Positions 44,452 through 55,554 of a stretch of DNA of 64,000 bases are shown here, piece after piece. The notes beneath the pieces were generated by a model, which worked only from the letters and a program-made list of their open reading frames with translations, ran no database searches and was not told the DNA's origin. The position numbers were made by a program, and so were the translations under genes. This DNA is from Gemmatimonadota bacterium (GTDB taxonomy: Bacteria; Latescibacterota; UBA2968; GCA-2709665). Position 1 is the first letter of the stretch. Every line of letters starts with the position of its first letter. The stretch covers positions 72,245 to 136,244 of the forward strand of contig JAPPJY010000088.1 in assembly GCA_028874335.1 (NCBI GenBank), read 5' to 3'.

Positions 44452-45327
44452 CTATAGCTCATGTTTGTGTTGTTCCCGATAGTCCGGCGCATGGATGCGG
44501 ACGATATAACACATTTCGATGAACCGCGAATAGATCCTGCCGTCCGCCAGATCCTTCACGTTTTCGATGTCCTGGTTCGTGGTTACAATCGTGAAACGAC
44601 GGTTGGCATATCTCGTATCCACCAGGTTGTAGAGCATTTCCAGTTCCCATTCCGTGTTCCGCTGTACGCCGAAGTCGTCGATGACCAGAAACGGGACGTT
44701 GCCCAGCGTTCGCAGAAAGGCCTCCGACTTGCCGTGCATGGGGCTGTTTTCGTCAAATGCGAATCGCAACGTCTGGAAGAATGTCTTTGACAGGCTGATG
44801 AATTTGCCCGGACGGCCGGAGTGGAAGATGAGTTCGTTGAGCGCAACATAGGAAAAGTAGGTTTTGCCAACACCTGGCTTGCCCGACAGAAAATACCCTT
44901 TCAGGGGTTGATTGGCGTTTGCGCCCGTTCCGCGTTGATGCGACGTGTTTAACCTGCGGGCACTTTTGATCTGTGTGCGCAGTTGCCGTTTGAGGTTGGC
45001 CGCCTTTCCCTCGTAATTTTCGTCGAAATCGTCCAGAAATTTGTACCGAAACGGTCCGGGGATGCCGGAGTTCCCGATGAGCCGGCTGATCTCCTGAACC
45101 TTCGACCGGTAGCGCCTGCACGGACACCAGATCGGTTCGGCATCCGGCCGCCGGAAAATCTGGTACGGCGGCCTTCCGCCGCACCCGCAGTGCTTTTCGA
45201 CCCTGGGAGAGAGTCTGATTTCGCCGTGCAGACCCGCCGTGACCCGGGGATCGTAGAAGTATCCCGGATCGTTGCCGGGAAGTTCGATCCGCGGGGACGG
45301 ATCAGTTCCTGGTGAACTGTCGTTCAT
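44452..45327 (-). CDS. DnaC-like helicase loader ATPase
   Basis: 291 residues. N-terminal zinc-binding cysteines (HCGCGG, WCPCRR), then AAA+ ATPase with Walker A GKPGVGKT, Walker B FLVIDDFG, and a sensor-1 like TTNQD, arginine-finger region RIYSRF. Shares the architecture of DnaC/DnaI and IstB-like loaders. The stop of smpB overlaps its ATG by four bases, so it is translated with smpB. It could load the replicative helicase; an IstB role is less likely as no transposase is nearby. Confidence 0.8.
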   Translation of the reverse strand: MNDSSPGTDPSPRIELPGNDPGYFYDPRVTAGLHGEIRLSPRVEKHCGCGGRPPYQIFRRPDAEPIWCPCRRYRSKVQEISRLIGNSGIPGPFRYKFLDDFDENYEGKAANLKRQLRTQIKSARRLNTSHQRGTGANANQPLKGYFLSGKPGVGKTYFSYVALNELIFHSGRPGKFISLSKTFFQTLRFAFDENSPMHGKSEAFLRTLGNVPFLVIDDFGVQRNTEWELEMLYNLVDTRYANRRFTIVTTNQDIENVKDLADGRIYSRFIEMCYIVRIHAPDYREQHKHEL

Positions 45328-45806
45328 AAGTTCTGGTTTCGCGATCTCGTCTCTCGAATCTTGAGTTCCCGCCGCATTTCACGCTGTGCGTCGCGTTTGG
45401 CGATCTCCCGGCGCCGGTCGTATTCGCGCTTGCCCCTGGCAAGGGCGAGTTCGACCTTGGCCCTGCCGCGTTTGAAGTAGAGCTTCAGGGCGACGAGCGT
45501 CAGCCCCTTTTCTTCGGTGCGGACCCTGAGCCGGTCGATTTCGTACCTGTGCAGCAAGAGCCGTCGTTTGCGTACCGGATCGTGATTGAAGCGGTTGGCC
45601 TCGGTGTATTCGCCAATGTGGAGGTTGTGCAGGAAGACCTCGTTGTCTTCCACGCGGGCATAGCTGTCCGCCATATCGGCGTTGCCCAGGCGCAGTGATT
45701 TTACTTCCGTGCCCTTGAGCTCGACGCCGGCTTCATAGGTGTCGACTAAAGAATAGTCCCGCCTGGCTTTGCGGTTCTGCACGACGATTTTTATGTTTTC
45801 GGGCAT
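45324..45806 (-). CDS. smpB: SsrA-binding protein
   Basis: 160 residues, standard SmpB length. Contains NRKARRDYSLVDTYEAGVELKGTEVKSLR and the HDP-R-KRRLLLH stretch that binds tmRNA; the basic C-terminal tail (KRDAQREMRREL) enters the ribosome mRNA path. Binds tmRNA for trans-translation. ATG 45806 (MPENIK) is chosen over an earlier ATG at 45887 because the latter adds 27 unrelated residues. Confidence 0.93.
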   Translation of the reverse strand: MPENIKIVVQNRKARRDYSLVDTYEAGVELKGTEVKSLRLGNADMADSYARVEDNEVFLHNLHIGEYTEANRFNHDPVRKRRLLLHRYEIDRLRVRTEEKGLTLVALKLYFKRGRAKVELALARGKREYDRRREIAKRDAQREMRRELKIRETRSRNQNL

Positions 45807-45906
45807 GGGAACAGGCGGGCGACAGGTCCTGGTTCCTTGGAAACGGACGTTGTTTGACGCCTGCCACCCGGTCTCCGGGCGAAGCATTCCGAATCGAGCG
45901 AACCGG

Positions 45907-46754
45907 TTACTCCTGCAATGGGTGGCGTTTGAGAAGGATACGGGCCAGCCGTTCGAGGGCGTCGACCTTGCTTGCGTCGTCTTGACTCCTGTAGGCGGCG
46001 CAGAGATTGAAAATCATGCGGGTGAGAATCTGCCGGTCGGACGCCTGGCGCAGCATGGATGGCTCGAAAGCCAGGTCGAGTCGGGAAAGATATTCCGCAC
46101 ATTCATTCGCCGTCAGGAGTTGACCCTTGTTGTAAGGGTCGAACAGGAACTCCATGCCGTCCGCTGTCCTGTACTTCGCGATGAAGTGAACCGGCATCCC
46201 CACACCGAAAACCGGAAGATCGAGCCGGCGCGCCAGAAAGACGTAGAGCGCAGATATCGAGATGGGAAGGCCCGTCTTCCGATCCAGGACCCGGTTCATA
46301 TAGCTGGCGGCCGGGCCGTTACTCTTCCCGCGGAATCCCTGTATTTCATGGATAAAGTGATTCAGGGTCTGGATGACCCGGAGCGGATGGTCGTCGGGCG
46401 CGATCGAAGGCGCAAGTTCCTCGGCCATCTTGTTGAGCCTGCTTCTGTATCGCTGAATGTCGAGGGCGGGATATTCGAGCCTGGCCAGGGTGAACGAAGC
46501 CGTCTCCAGATCGATGTCGCCGCCGGCTCCTTCGTGGAGATTCCGGAACTGGGTCTCCAGAGGCGGTTCCTTGAGGCACAGCAGAATCCGGCCCGCTTCC
46601 CGTTGGGCCCGCGATCCCACGGGCGCGGCAGCCAGAACCTCGCGCACGGCCGGCTCGCCCATCGTGAACAGCTTGCTTCGCACGATGTCCACGATATCGG
46701 CGTCGGGGTCGGCCAGCAGCGAGAGAATGGCCCGTACCTGTGTCCTGCCCGGTT

Positions 46755-46758
<4 letters not shown>
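45907..46758 (-). CDS. SirB1/transglutaminase-like family protein
   Basis: 283 residues of the SirB1 (transglutaminase_2) family: helical N-terminus, then ASYMNRVLDRKTGLPISISALYVFLARRLDLPVFGVGMPVHFIAKY. The usual catalytic Cys position is occupied by Ser/Ile, so it is probably not a protease-type enzyme. It starts within the mnmG stop (ATGA overlap), indicating coupling to mnmG. Function is unknown; relatives are often near translation genes. Confidence 0.8.
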
Positions 46759-48635
<1,877 letters not shown>

Positions 48636-48651
48636 AGGTTCGTGAAAGGCG

Positions 48652-49680
48652 TTACCGGACTGCACTCCCGGCCCCTGACGGCACAGTCGATCCGTCTTCC
48701 GGATTCCAATGCGCTTCGACTTCGAATCCCAGGTCCACGATGAGTCGATGGGTCTCGGAAGTGGACTGTCCTCCGGTTGTAAGATAACCTTCCATAAAGA
48801 CGGAGTTCGCCGGATAGAGGGCCAGGGCCTGGAGGGAACCGAGCGTGAGTTCCCGCCCGCCCGCGATGCGGATTTCCTTGTTCGGGTTTACAAAGCGGAA
48901 CAGGCACAGAACCCTGAGGCCGTCCTGAGGCGACATCGGCTTGCGGCCGGCCAGGGGCGTGCCGTCGATGGGATGCAGGAAGTTGATGGGGATCGAATCG
49001 ATGTCGAGTTCGCGGACGGCCACGGACAGGTCGACGATATCCTGCCTGGACTCTCCCATCCCGATGATTCCTCCGCAACAGGTCTCGAGGCCGGCCGCCT
49101 TGACAGCCTTGAGGGTATTCAGCCGGTCCCCGTAGGTGTGCGTGCTGACGATGTTGCCATGGTGCCCGGCGCTGGTATTGAGATTGTGGTTGATCCGGTC
49201 CACGCCGGCCGCTTTCAACGTTCTGGCCTGTGCTTCGTCAAGCAGCCCCATGCAGCAGCAGATGTCGATGTCAACCGTTTGTTTGACCTCGCGCACGATG
49301 TCGGCAACGGTGTCCACCTCTCTGGCGGTGGGGCCTCTTCCACTGGTGACGATACAATAGCGCAGAGCCCCTCCCGCCCTGGCCTTTCTGGCGCCGTCGA
49401 GAATCTGCTCGCCAGGCAACAGCGGGTATTTCCGGATGTCCGCTGTGGACACGGCCGATTGTGAACAGTAGCCGCAATCCTCCGGACACAGACCGCTCTT
49501 GGCGTTCTGCAAGACGTGAAGGCGCACGCCGTTTCCGAAGAAGCGGTGTCGTACCCGATATGCCGCGTGGATCAGGAGGAGCAGGTCTTCGTCTGGCGTA
49601 TCGAGTACCGCCAGCATTTCCTGATTGGCCAGGGGTTTGTTACGCAGCGCTTTTCGTTCGAGTATCGAGTAGTCCTTCAT
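48652..49680 (-). CDS. bioB: Biotin synthase
   Basis: 342 residues, radical SAM enzyme with the CxxxCxxC site in CPEDCGYC, the 2Fe-2S ligand Cys residues (IVTSG, DIDICCCMG, CCGGIIGMGE) and the C-terminal motif RIAGGRELTLGSLQ. It inserts sulfur into dethiobiotin. It is alone here (no bioA/bioD/bioF). The end overlaps the region of the mnmG start. Biotin use fits the downstream accB/accC. Confidence 0.95.
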   Translation of the reverse strand: MKDYSILERKALRNKPLANQEMLAVLDTPDEDLLLLIHAAYRVRHRFFGNGVRLHVLQNAKSGLCPEDCGYCSQSAVSTADIRKYPLLPGEQILDGARKARAGGALRYCIVTSGRGPTAREVDTVADIVREVKQTVDIDICCCMGLLDEAQARTLKAAGVDRINHNLNTSAGHHGNIVSTHTYGDRLNTLKAVKAAGLETCCGGIIGMGESRQDIVDLSVAVRELDIDSIPINFLHPIDGTPLAGRKPMSPQDGLRVLCLFRFVNPNKEIRIAGGRELTLGSLQALALYPANSVFMEGYLTTGGQSTSETHRLIVDLGFEVEAHWNPEDGSTVPSGAGSAVR

Positions 49681-49722
49681 ACGAGGATGAGCTCCCGCGG
49701 GTGTGATGCCGGAACCGTCGTC

Positions 49723-50244
49723 CTACCGGTAGACGGCCAGACCGAGAACCGCCGTGCCGACGATGGCGACGGCCGGATGAAGATTCAGGAAATGGATGGC
49801 GACAAAGGCGGCCAGCGCGATCAGGCCCGTGTGCCAGGAATTCACCGACTTGGGCGCCATCTGCCAGACCACGACCAGAAGCAGGCCCACAACCGCCGGC
49901 CGGACCGCCTTCAGCATTGCCTTGACTGCCGGCGCACCCTTATACGCCATGAAGAACAGACCCAGGACCATCATCAGGATGAGAGACGGAAAGACCGTCC
50001 CCAGAAGAGCGACGATCAGGCCCGGGGTCTGCGCGACCTGGTAACCGATGTAGGCGGCCATTTTCGTTGCGATAGGGCCCGGAAGGGCATAGCCCATGGC
50101 GAGCGTGTCGGTGAACTCCTCAATGGTCATCCAGCCGTGCACGTCGACGACTTCCTCCTGGACCAGCGGAATCATGGAGGGGCCGCCGCCATACGCGAAG
50201 AAACCGACTTTTGTGAACGAGACAAACAGCTTGATGAGTTCCAT
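49723..50244 (-). CDS. Chromate transporter family protein, single domain
   Basis: 173 residues with about six transmembrane helices and the CHR signature FTKVGFFAYGGGPSMIPL near the N-terminus. CHR proteins move chromate or other oxyanions; short ChrA halves usually come as adjacent pairs, but only one is present here. RBS GGAGG precedes ATG 50244. Could also be a generic oxyanion transporter. Confidence 0.83.
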   Translation of the reverse strand: MELIKLFVSFTKVGFFAYGGGPSMIPLVQEEVVDVHGWMTIEEFTDTLAMGYALPGPIATKMAAYIGYQVAQTPGLIVALLGTVFPSLILMMVLGLFFMAYKGAPAVKAMLKAVRPAVVGLLLVVVWQMAPKSVNSWHTGLIALAAFVAIHFLNLHPAVAIVGTAVLGLAVYR

Positions 50245-50664
50245 TACCGCCTCCGCGAGCGGACGGGACAGGTGCGAAACAGAGTTCTAAACGGCCTTGA
50301 ATATAGCACATCGCCCATATTCGCACAAGGCAAATCCCGGAAAAACACGGCCCCGACCGGGGCCCGAAACCGAGGCGGAAAGCCCCTGGATTTCCCCTGC
50401 CCGTTCGCCGCCGCCGCCGTTTCCCGGCCTGTCGAGCGACATCTCCGGGTGTGGCATGGAACCCCAACGGCGGGCGCATGGTGGCGGCCTTGACAAGCAT
50501 TGGCCTTTTTCCTATACTTCCCCCCGGTCTGGTGTTCCGCGCCGGTGATGGATTGCCCGAATTCGGCCTATCGGAAGCGGAAAAAGCAGCTATCAGCTTT
50601 CAGCCGTCAGCTTGAATCAAAACACAGGCAGTCAACGTCAGTGCCGTAAACAGGCAGCACCGGA
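50245..50664. other. Gene-free region before the TPR gene
   Basis: 420 bases without a gene. It contains a GC hairpin GGCCCC-GACC-GGGGCC (50349-50364), a stretch of mixed composition, and a heptamer repeat near its right end (listed separately). No RNA gene seen. Confidence 0.5.
50587..50614 (+). repeat. Four tandem 7-base repeats CAGCYDK
   Basis: CAGCTAT, CAGCTTT, CAGCCGT and CAGCTTG follow each other without gaps. Short heptamer arrays of this type resemble the STRR sequences known in cyanobacteria. It is 50 bases upstream of the TPR gene. Confidence 0.6.
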
Positions 50665-51420
50665 ATGTGCGCAGCGACGGACGCAACCCTTGCAAAACTT
50701 GAGAGAATGTGCGGCAGGAATCCGGCGTCGATCCTGTTTGCGCGCCTCGCCGACGCGTTGCTGCGACTTGGCAACGTGGACCGCGCGGCGGAGATCTGCC
50801 GGGAGGGCCTGAGGTATCGCCCGCTGTACCCCACGGGCCATCTCGTCATGGGCAGGTGCCACATGGCGGCCGGACGGTTGGAAGACGCCCGCCGGGAGCT
50901 TCAACATACGCTTGCGCTGGATTATGACAATCCTTCAGCCTCCTGGCTGCTCGGCAAGATTGAAAGAAAGATGGGTTTCGAGGAACGGGCGCTGAGTTAC
51001 TTCAGGTACGCCGGGACCGTCGATCCGTTCAGCCGGTTGCCGGCCGCCGCGATGGACGCTGAAACTCAGGCGGAAGACGAACCGCACTCAACGTCCGGGC
51101 CCGGCAACGAGACGAAACGTCCGGCGCCGGATGCGACCGTCGAGGCGGACAGGGCGTTGGCGGGACGTGAGGACCTATCCGTCCTGTTGCGGGACCTTAA
51201 GGAACATCCCGGCCATGTAGAGGATCGGTCCGCAGATTCAGACACCGAAATCGCGCCGATTGCCACCTCCACGCTGGCCGAGCTGTACGCGGGTCAGGGG
51301 CTGATCGAGGAGGCGGTGACTGTACTGGCGCGGGTTTGCGAACGGCAACCGGACAACAAACGCATCAAGAAACGGCTGAAGGAACTTCGGAAGATGGAAG
51401 GCGCGTGTACCGGAGGATAA
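50665..51420 (+). CDS. TPR-repeat protein
   Basis: 251 residues: an N-terminal TPR block (about 20-115, ALLRLGNVDRAAEICREGLRYRPLYPTGHLVMGRC, EDARRELQHTLALDYDNPSASWLLGK), a low-complexity acidic linker, then a C-terminal TPR (ATSTLAELYAGQGLIEEAVTVLARVCERQPDNKRIKKRL). Likely a cytoplasmic protein-protein adaptor. Its stop is 9 bases before efp. Start has no strong RBS and could shift slightly. Partner unknown. Confidence 0.7.
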   Translation: MCAATDATLAKLERMCGRNPASILFARLADALLRLGNVDRAAEICREGLRYRPLYPTGHLVMGRCHMAAGRLEDARRELQHTLALDYDNPSASWLLGKIERKMGFEERALSYFRYAGTVDPFSRLPAAAMDAETQAEDEPHSTSGPGNETKRPAPDATVEADRALAGREDLSVLLRDLKEHPGHVEDRSADSDTEIAPIATSTLAELYAGQGLIEEAVTVLARVCERQPDNKRIKKRLKELRKMEGACTGG

Positions 51421-51429
51421 TTCCGAACC

Positions 51430-51987
51430 ATGGTCTCAACGTCCGAATTCAGAAATGGAATGGTCCTGCGTCTGGACGGCGATCTCTATTTTATGGTCGA
51501 GTTCGAGCACTTCAAACCGGGCAAGGGCGCAGCCGTCGTGCGTACCCGCCTCAAGGGCGTGAAGACGGGGGCAATGATAGACCGGACATTTCGTTCCGGA
51601 GACAAGGTTGACGATGTCCGGCTGGAACGGCGAAAAATGCAGTATCTCTACAAGTCCGGCGATTTGTACTGTTTTATGGATAGTGAAACGTACGATCAGT
51701 ACGAACTGACTCCGGAAGTGATGGGCAATGCGGTAAGATATCTGAAAGAGAACGAGATTCTGGAAATCCTGGTCGCGGAGCAAAACGCTGTGAGCGTGGC
51801 GTTGCCCATATTCGTTGAACTGGAGGTAACGGAAACCGACCCCGGGCTGCGGGGAGATACCGCCAGCGGCGGCAGCAAGCCCGCCCTGTTGGAAACGGGA
51901 GCTTCGGTCCAGGTGCCCCTGTTCGTTGAACGGGGCGACGTTTTGAAGATAGATACCCGATCGGAGTCGTACGTCGAACGAATCTGA
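51430..51987 (+). CDS. efp: Elongation factor P
   Basis: 185 residues, standard length. N-terminal KOW-like domain with EFRNGMVLRLDGDLYFMVEFEHFKPGKGAAVVRTRLK (the modification-site Lys loop is PGKG), then two OB domains with TYDQYELTPEVMGNAVRYL. It relieves ribosome stalling at polyprolines. Next to accB-accC, a common order in bacteria. Confidence 0.94.
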   Translation: MVSTSEFRNGMVLRLDGDLYFMVEFEHFKPGKGAAVVRTRLKGVKTGAMIDRTFRSGDKVDDVRLERRKMQYLYKSGDLYCFMDSETYDQYELTPEVMGNAVRYLKENEILEILVAEQNAVSVALPIFVELEVTETDPGLRGDTASGGSKPALLETGASVQVPLFVERGDVLKIDTRSESYVERI

Positions 51988-52066
51988 TCGGAAATCGTCC
52001 CGTAAGCATCAAGGCCGACGCGACCGTAACCCGATTTCCGCCTGTCGTTTTTTCGAAGGAGCGCGC

Positions 52067-52534
52067 GTGAAACTCTCCAAGGTCATGATGGAGACCCTGC
52101 AGCAGTTGATCGAAATGGTTGGCGAAGATCGGGTCCGGGAGATTGAAATTGAGCGTGGTATTCTGGGGCTCAGAAAAATACGCGTCGCCGGGGGTATCGA
52201 TGCAACGGCCGTCCAGCCGGTTGCCCAGGTCCCGCCGCAGCCTGCCGAAACCGACGATTCTTCGGCTTCCGATGAACCTGACGACGCCGAGGGGTTGCAC
52301 AGCATCAGTTCACCCATGGTGGGCATGTTCTATCGTGCGCCGAATCCGGATTCGCCGTCGTTCGTGGAGGAAGGCGACGTCGTTTCGGTCGGGCAAACGC
52401 TGTGCATCATCGAAGCCATGAAAATTATGAACGAAATTGAAGCGGACGCAAAGGGCCGGGTGGTCCGGGTCCTGGTCGAGAATGGCAATCCGGTCGAATA
52501 TAACACGCCTCTTTTCCTCATCGAACCGTTGTAA
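52067..52534 (+). CDS. accB: Biotin carboxyl carrier protein of acetyl-CoA carboxylase
   Basis: 155 residues. C-terminal biotinyl domain with the biotinylated Lys in [15 protein letters not shown] (residue about 122); N-terminal helix and a short Ala/Pro/Asp linker. GTG start at 52067 with AAGGAG upstream. Works with AccC and the carboxyltransferase in malonyl-CoA synthesis. Downstream of efp by 79 bases. Confidence 0.93.
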   Translation: MKLSKVMMETLQQLIEMVGEDRVREIEIERGILGLRKIRVAGGIDATAVQPVAQVPPQPAETDDSSASDEPDDAEGLHSISSPMVGMFYRAPNPDSPSFVEEGDVVSVGQTLCIIEAMKIMNEIEADAKGRVVRVLVENGNPVEYNTPLFLIEPL

Positions 52535-52586
52535 GGGTTTTTTTCAACGATGCGGCGGCCGCGGCCGCCGTCCCACCAGATCTGCC

Positions 52587-53945
52587 GTGTCATCCACTCC
52601 CTTATTCGATAAGATCCTTGTTGCGGACCGGGGCGAAATCGCCGTGCGTGTGATCCGGGCATGCAAGGAACTCGGCATCCGGACGATCGCCATCCACTCC
52701 GAAGCCGATGGCAATTCGCTGCATATCGGCGTTGCCGACGAGGACGTCTGCATCGGACCGCCTCCGGGAGACCAGAGCTATCGGAACATCCCCCGCATTC
52801 TGAGCGCCGCGGAAGTCACCAACGCCGATGCGATCCACCCGGGGTACGGGCCGTTGGCCGAGAACGCGGACTTCGCCGAGATGTGCGCCTCCTGTGGCAT
52901 CGTATTCATCGGACCGTCTCCGGATGCCATTCGAAGGATGGGCGACAAAGCCGTTGCGCGGGAAACGATGCTGGCCGCAGACGTGCCGGTAGCGCCGGGT
53001 ACCGGGGTGTTGCAAAGCCTTGAGGAGGCGCGCGTCGCCGCCGGAGAGATCGGTTACCCCATCCGTCTGAAGGCCGTTGCAGGCGGCGGCGGCCGTGGCA
53101 TGCGCACCGTAGACTCCGCGGAAGGCCTCGAACGCGCCTGGAATGCCGCGCAGGCCGAGGCGTCTGCGGCGTTCACGTCGGGAACGCTTTATCTGGAAAA
53201 GGAAGTCGTTGCGCCCCGGCACGTGGAAATCCAGGTTATGGGCGACCAGGCTGACAACGTCGTACACCTGGGGGAGCGCGAATGTTCCATCCAGAGACGC
53301 CATCAGAAGTTGATCGAGGAGTCGCCTTCGCCGGTGGTCGACGACAGCCTGCGCCGGCGGATGGGCAAAGAAGCCGTTGCAGGGGCCAGGGCGGTGGGCT
53401 ATACGGGCGCGGGGACCGTGGAGTTTCTGCTGGATGCGTCCGGAGACTTCTATTTCCTTGAAATGAACACACGCATTCAGGTCGAGCATCCGGTCACCGA
53501 GATGGTAACCGGAATCGATCTGGTCAAGACGCAGATCAGCGTGGCCGCGGGTAAGCCGCTTCCGTTCGCCCAGGAAGACATACGGCCGAAGGGGCACGCC
53601 ATTGAATGCCGCATCAACGCGGAAGATCCCGATCACAACTTCCGACCTTCCGCGGGAGAAATCAGCACGTTCCATGCGCCGGGCGGGCCGGGCATCCGGA
53701 TCGACTCTCACGCGTATGCCGGCTATCGCGTCCCGTCCCATTATGATTCGCTCCTTGCCAAGTTGCTGGCGTATGGCGACACCCGGGAGGAAGCAACCGC
53801 GCGTATGGTCCGTGCGCTCGAGGAGTTCGTGATCGAGGGAATCCCTACGACCATTCCGTTCCACATCGCCGCGATGCGGCATTCCGACTTCCGTGACGGT
53901 CGGATCGACACGGATTTCGTGGCCAGATTGGGATACGGAGGTTAA
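52587..53945 (+). CDS. accC: Biotin carboxylase subunit of acetyl-CoA carboxylase
   Basis: 452 residues (E. coli 449). ATP-grasp motifs [45 protein letters not shown] are intact. GTG 52587 ([21 protein letters not shown]) is chosen because it matches the family N-terminus. The TAA stop lies at the left end of a family B repeat element. Carboxylates the biotin of AccB using bicarbonate and ATP. Confidence 0.94.
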   Translation: MSSTPLFDKILVADRGEIAVRVIRACKELGIRTIAIHSEADGNSLHIGVADEDVCIGPPPGDQSYRNIPRILSAAEVTNADAIHPGYGPLAENADFAEMCASCGIVFIGPSPDAIRRMGDKAVARETMLAADVPVAPGTGVLQSLEEARVAAGEIGYPIRLKAVAGGGGRGMRTVDSAEGLERAWNAAQAEASAAFTSGTLYLEKEVVAPRHVEIQVMGDQADNVVHLGERECSIQRRHQKLIEESPSPVVDDSLRRRMGKEAVAGARAVGYTGAGTVEFLLDASGDFYFLEMNTRIQVEHPVTEMVTGIDLVKTQISVAAGKPLPFAQEDIRPKGHAIECRINAEDPDHNFRPSAGEISTFHAPGGPGIRIDSHAYAGYRVPSHYDSLLAKLLAYGDTREEATARMVRALEEFVIEGIPTTIPFHIAAMRHSDFRDGRIDTDFVARLGYGG

Positions 53946-54138
53946 CCTTGATTCGTCATTTTTCGGGAACGTTAATTCGAGTATGTGTTTGTTAATAAAA
54001 GTGATTAGACGGCTCATTACCAGGATACACCAGGTCACTGGACGTGAAGGAAAAAAACGTCCTTCTAAACGTCGACAACGCCCCGTTTCGGAGGGTTTTA
54101 TCGCGTCGCCGCGTTGCTGTTTTTTTCGGATTTAGGTT
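53944..54138 (+). mobile_element. MITE-like element, family B copy 2
   Basis: 195-bp non-coding element between accC and gcvH, similar to copies at 34594-34788 and 56413-56606. Ends: AACCTTGATTCG and, inverted, AACCTAAATCCG. The TAA stop of accC (53943-53945) overlaps the left edge. A reading frame inside the element runs in frame into gcvH but has no RBS. Confidence 0.82.
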
Positions 54139-54235
54139 GAACGTCCGCAAGACCGGAAAAACGTCAGGCATCCACTCAGCAGACGGCTGGCGTCCCGGAA
54201 CGGAGGACAACACCTTCATTGTGGAGCCATCAGTC

Positions 54236-54622
54236 ATGTCGGAAATTCCGGACGGCCTTCTTTATACTTCGGAGCATGAGTGGATTCGTGTCGAGGGCGA
54301 GCGGGGCACGATAGGCATCACAGATTACGCGCAGGGGGAACTGGGGGACATCGTTTTTGCCGAGTTGCCGGAACCGGGTGCTGAGTTCGAGCAGGGTCAG
54401 CCCTTCGGTACGATCGAGGCGGTGAAGACGGTGGAGGACCTCTACGCGCCCGTGTCCGGCGTCGTTCTCGAGGTTAACGATGAACTTGGCGAGGATGCGT
54501 CCCAGATAAACGCGGATCCGTATGGCGAGGGCTGGATGGTCGTGGTACGGATGACAAACAGCGACGAACTCGAATCGCTTCTCGGCCCACGGGCTTACGG
54601 CGAGCTTGTCGAAGACGGCTAG
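54236..54622 (+). CDS. gcvH: Glycine cleavage system H protein
   Basis: 128 residues. Lipoyl-domain fold with the lipoylated Lys in GTIEAVKTVEDLYAPVSG and GELGDIVFAELPEPG. Carries the aminomethyl group between P and T proteins; no gcvP or gcvT is nearby. Start chosen at MSEIPDG; upstream frame lies in the family B repeat. 97 bases after the element. Confidence 0.93.
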   Translation: MSEIPDGLLYTSEHEWIRVEGERGTIGITDYAQGELGDIVFAELPEPGAEFEQGQPFGTIEAVKTVEDLYAPVSGVVLEVNDELGEDASQINADPYGEGWMVVVRMTNSDELESLLGPRAYGELVEDG

Positions 54623-54943
54623 CCGCCACTCAAGACCGCCTGTCCATCGCCGGATTGCGGCCGATTGACCGGGATTGTACGGACGGACGCGTGCCGGGCC
54701 AGGTCGGAGCTGCATGTCGGGTTCCGGCATCCTGCGCCTTGTAAGCGCTTGACATCGATTCGTAAAGGCTTTATTTTTTTTCTGTTAAGCCAAATCCGCA
54801 GCGCATCGCGGATGCTCATTCAACCCGGTTTCAGACGTATCGCCGGCGTGCCGGCCGTGAGCGAGGGGCACACCCGCGAGGCGTCGCGCCACGTCGACTA
54901 CGTTCAATTATTCCAGCCCCGGGGTTGTTGCAAGAGGGGATGT
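54623..54943 (+). other. Gene-free region before the HNH gene
   Basis: 321 bases without a gene; contains a consensus-like promoter (listed separately) and a T run. Nothing else seen. Confidence 0.5.
54749..54777 (+). promoter_or_regulatory. sigma70-like promoter of the HNH gene
   Basis: TTGACA (54749-54754), a 17-base spacer, then TATTTT (54772-54777), about 165 bases upstream of ATG 54944. Confidence 0.6.
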
Positions 54944-55453
54944 ATGCCACTGCTGAATCGGCCGGTTCTGGTCCTGAACCAGAGTTACGAACCCATCCAG
55001 GTGTGCAGCGTGCGTCGGGCTATCGTTCTTGTGTTTCGTGGCCGGGCCGAGGTCATCGAAGCGCTGGACCTGTACGTCCGCTCGGTTTCAGACCGGTTTC
55101 CGGTCCCCAGCGTGGTCCGACTGGGCATCTACGTGCGCGTTGCGCCCAGACAGCTCGCGCTTTCGAAGAAAAACGTCCTGAAGCGGGATGGACACCGCTG
55201 CCAGTATTGCGGTACCCGAAAGGGTCCGATGACGGTCGATCACGTGGTTCCCCGAACCGGAAACGGTCGGGACACCTGGGAGAACCTGGTGTGCGCCTGC
55301 TTACCCTGCAATAACCTCAAGGGCGATCAAACACCGGAACAGGCGGGAATCAATCTGCTGCGCCGTCCCCGCCGGCCCAGTACCGTCACCTCCATAAGCC
55401 AGTTGATCGGCGTGCCGGACAGTCGCTGGCGGCCGTATCTTTTCATGGATTGA
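54944..55453 (+). CDS. HNH endonuclease-family protein
   Basis: 169 residues. The zinc-finger HNH motif is in the second half: CQYCGTRKGPMTVDHVVPRTGNGRDTWENLVCACLPCNNLKGD, with the His, Asn and four Cys ligands. AGAGGGG precedes ATG 54944 (MPLLNRPVLVLNQSYEP, the family N-terminus). Proteins of this short branch are common next to housekeeping genes in many phyla; substrate is unknown. Confidence 0.88.
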   Translation: MPLLNRPVLVLNQSYEPIQVCSVRRAIVLVFRGRAEVIEALDLYVRSVSDRFPVPSVVRLGIYVRVAPRQLALSKKNVLKRDGHRCQYCGTRKGPMTVDHVVPRTGNGRDTWENLVCACLPCNNLKGDQTPEQAGINLLRRPRRPSTVTSISQLIGVPDSRWRPYLFMD

Positions 55454-55554
55454 ACATTGGCGGCGGGAGCCGGATCCTCCGGGAACGTCCGTCACGCCCC
55501 TGCCCGCGTCGCGCACGCCTGCGACCCGGGTGGACGCCATGGGAGATCGAGCGA

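Noticed and set aside
44452..45327. IstB-type transposition helper
   Set aside because: No transposase or insertion sequence ends are near, and it is coupled to smpB, so a replication-type loader is more likely.
54044..54235. In-element peptide starting MKEKNVLLNVDNAP, also encoded in the other family B copies
   Set aside because: It is conserved only because the DNA element is conserved. The copies carry non-synonymous changes (for example L to P, F to S) and have no RBS, so it is not treated as a gene.
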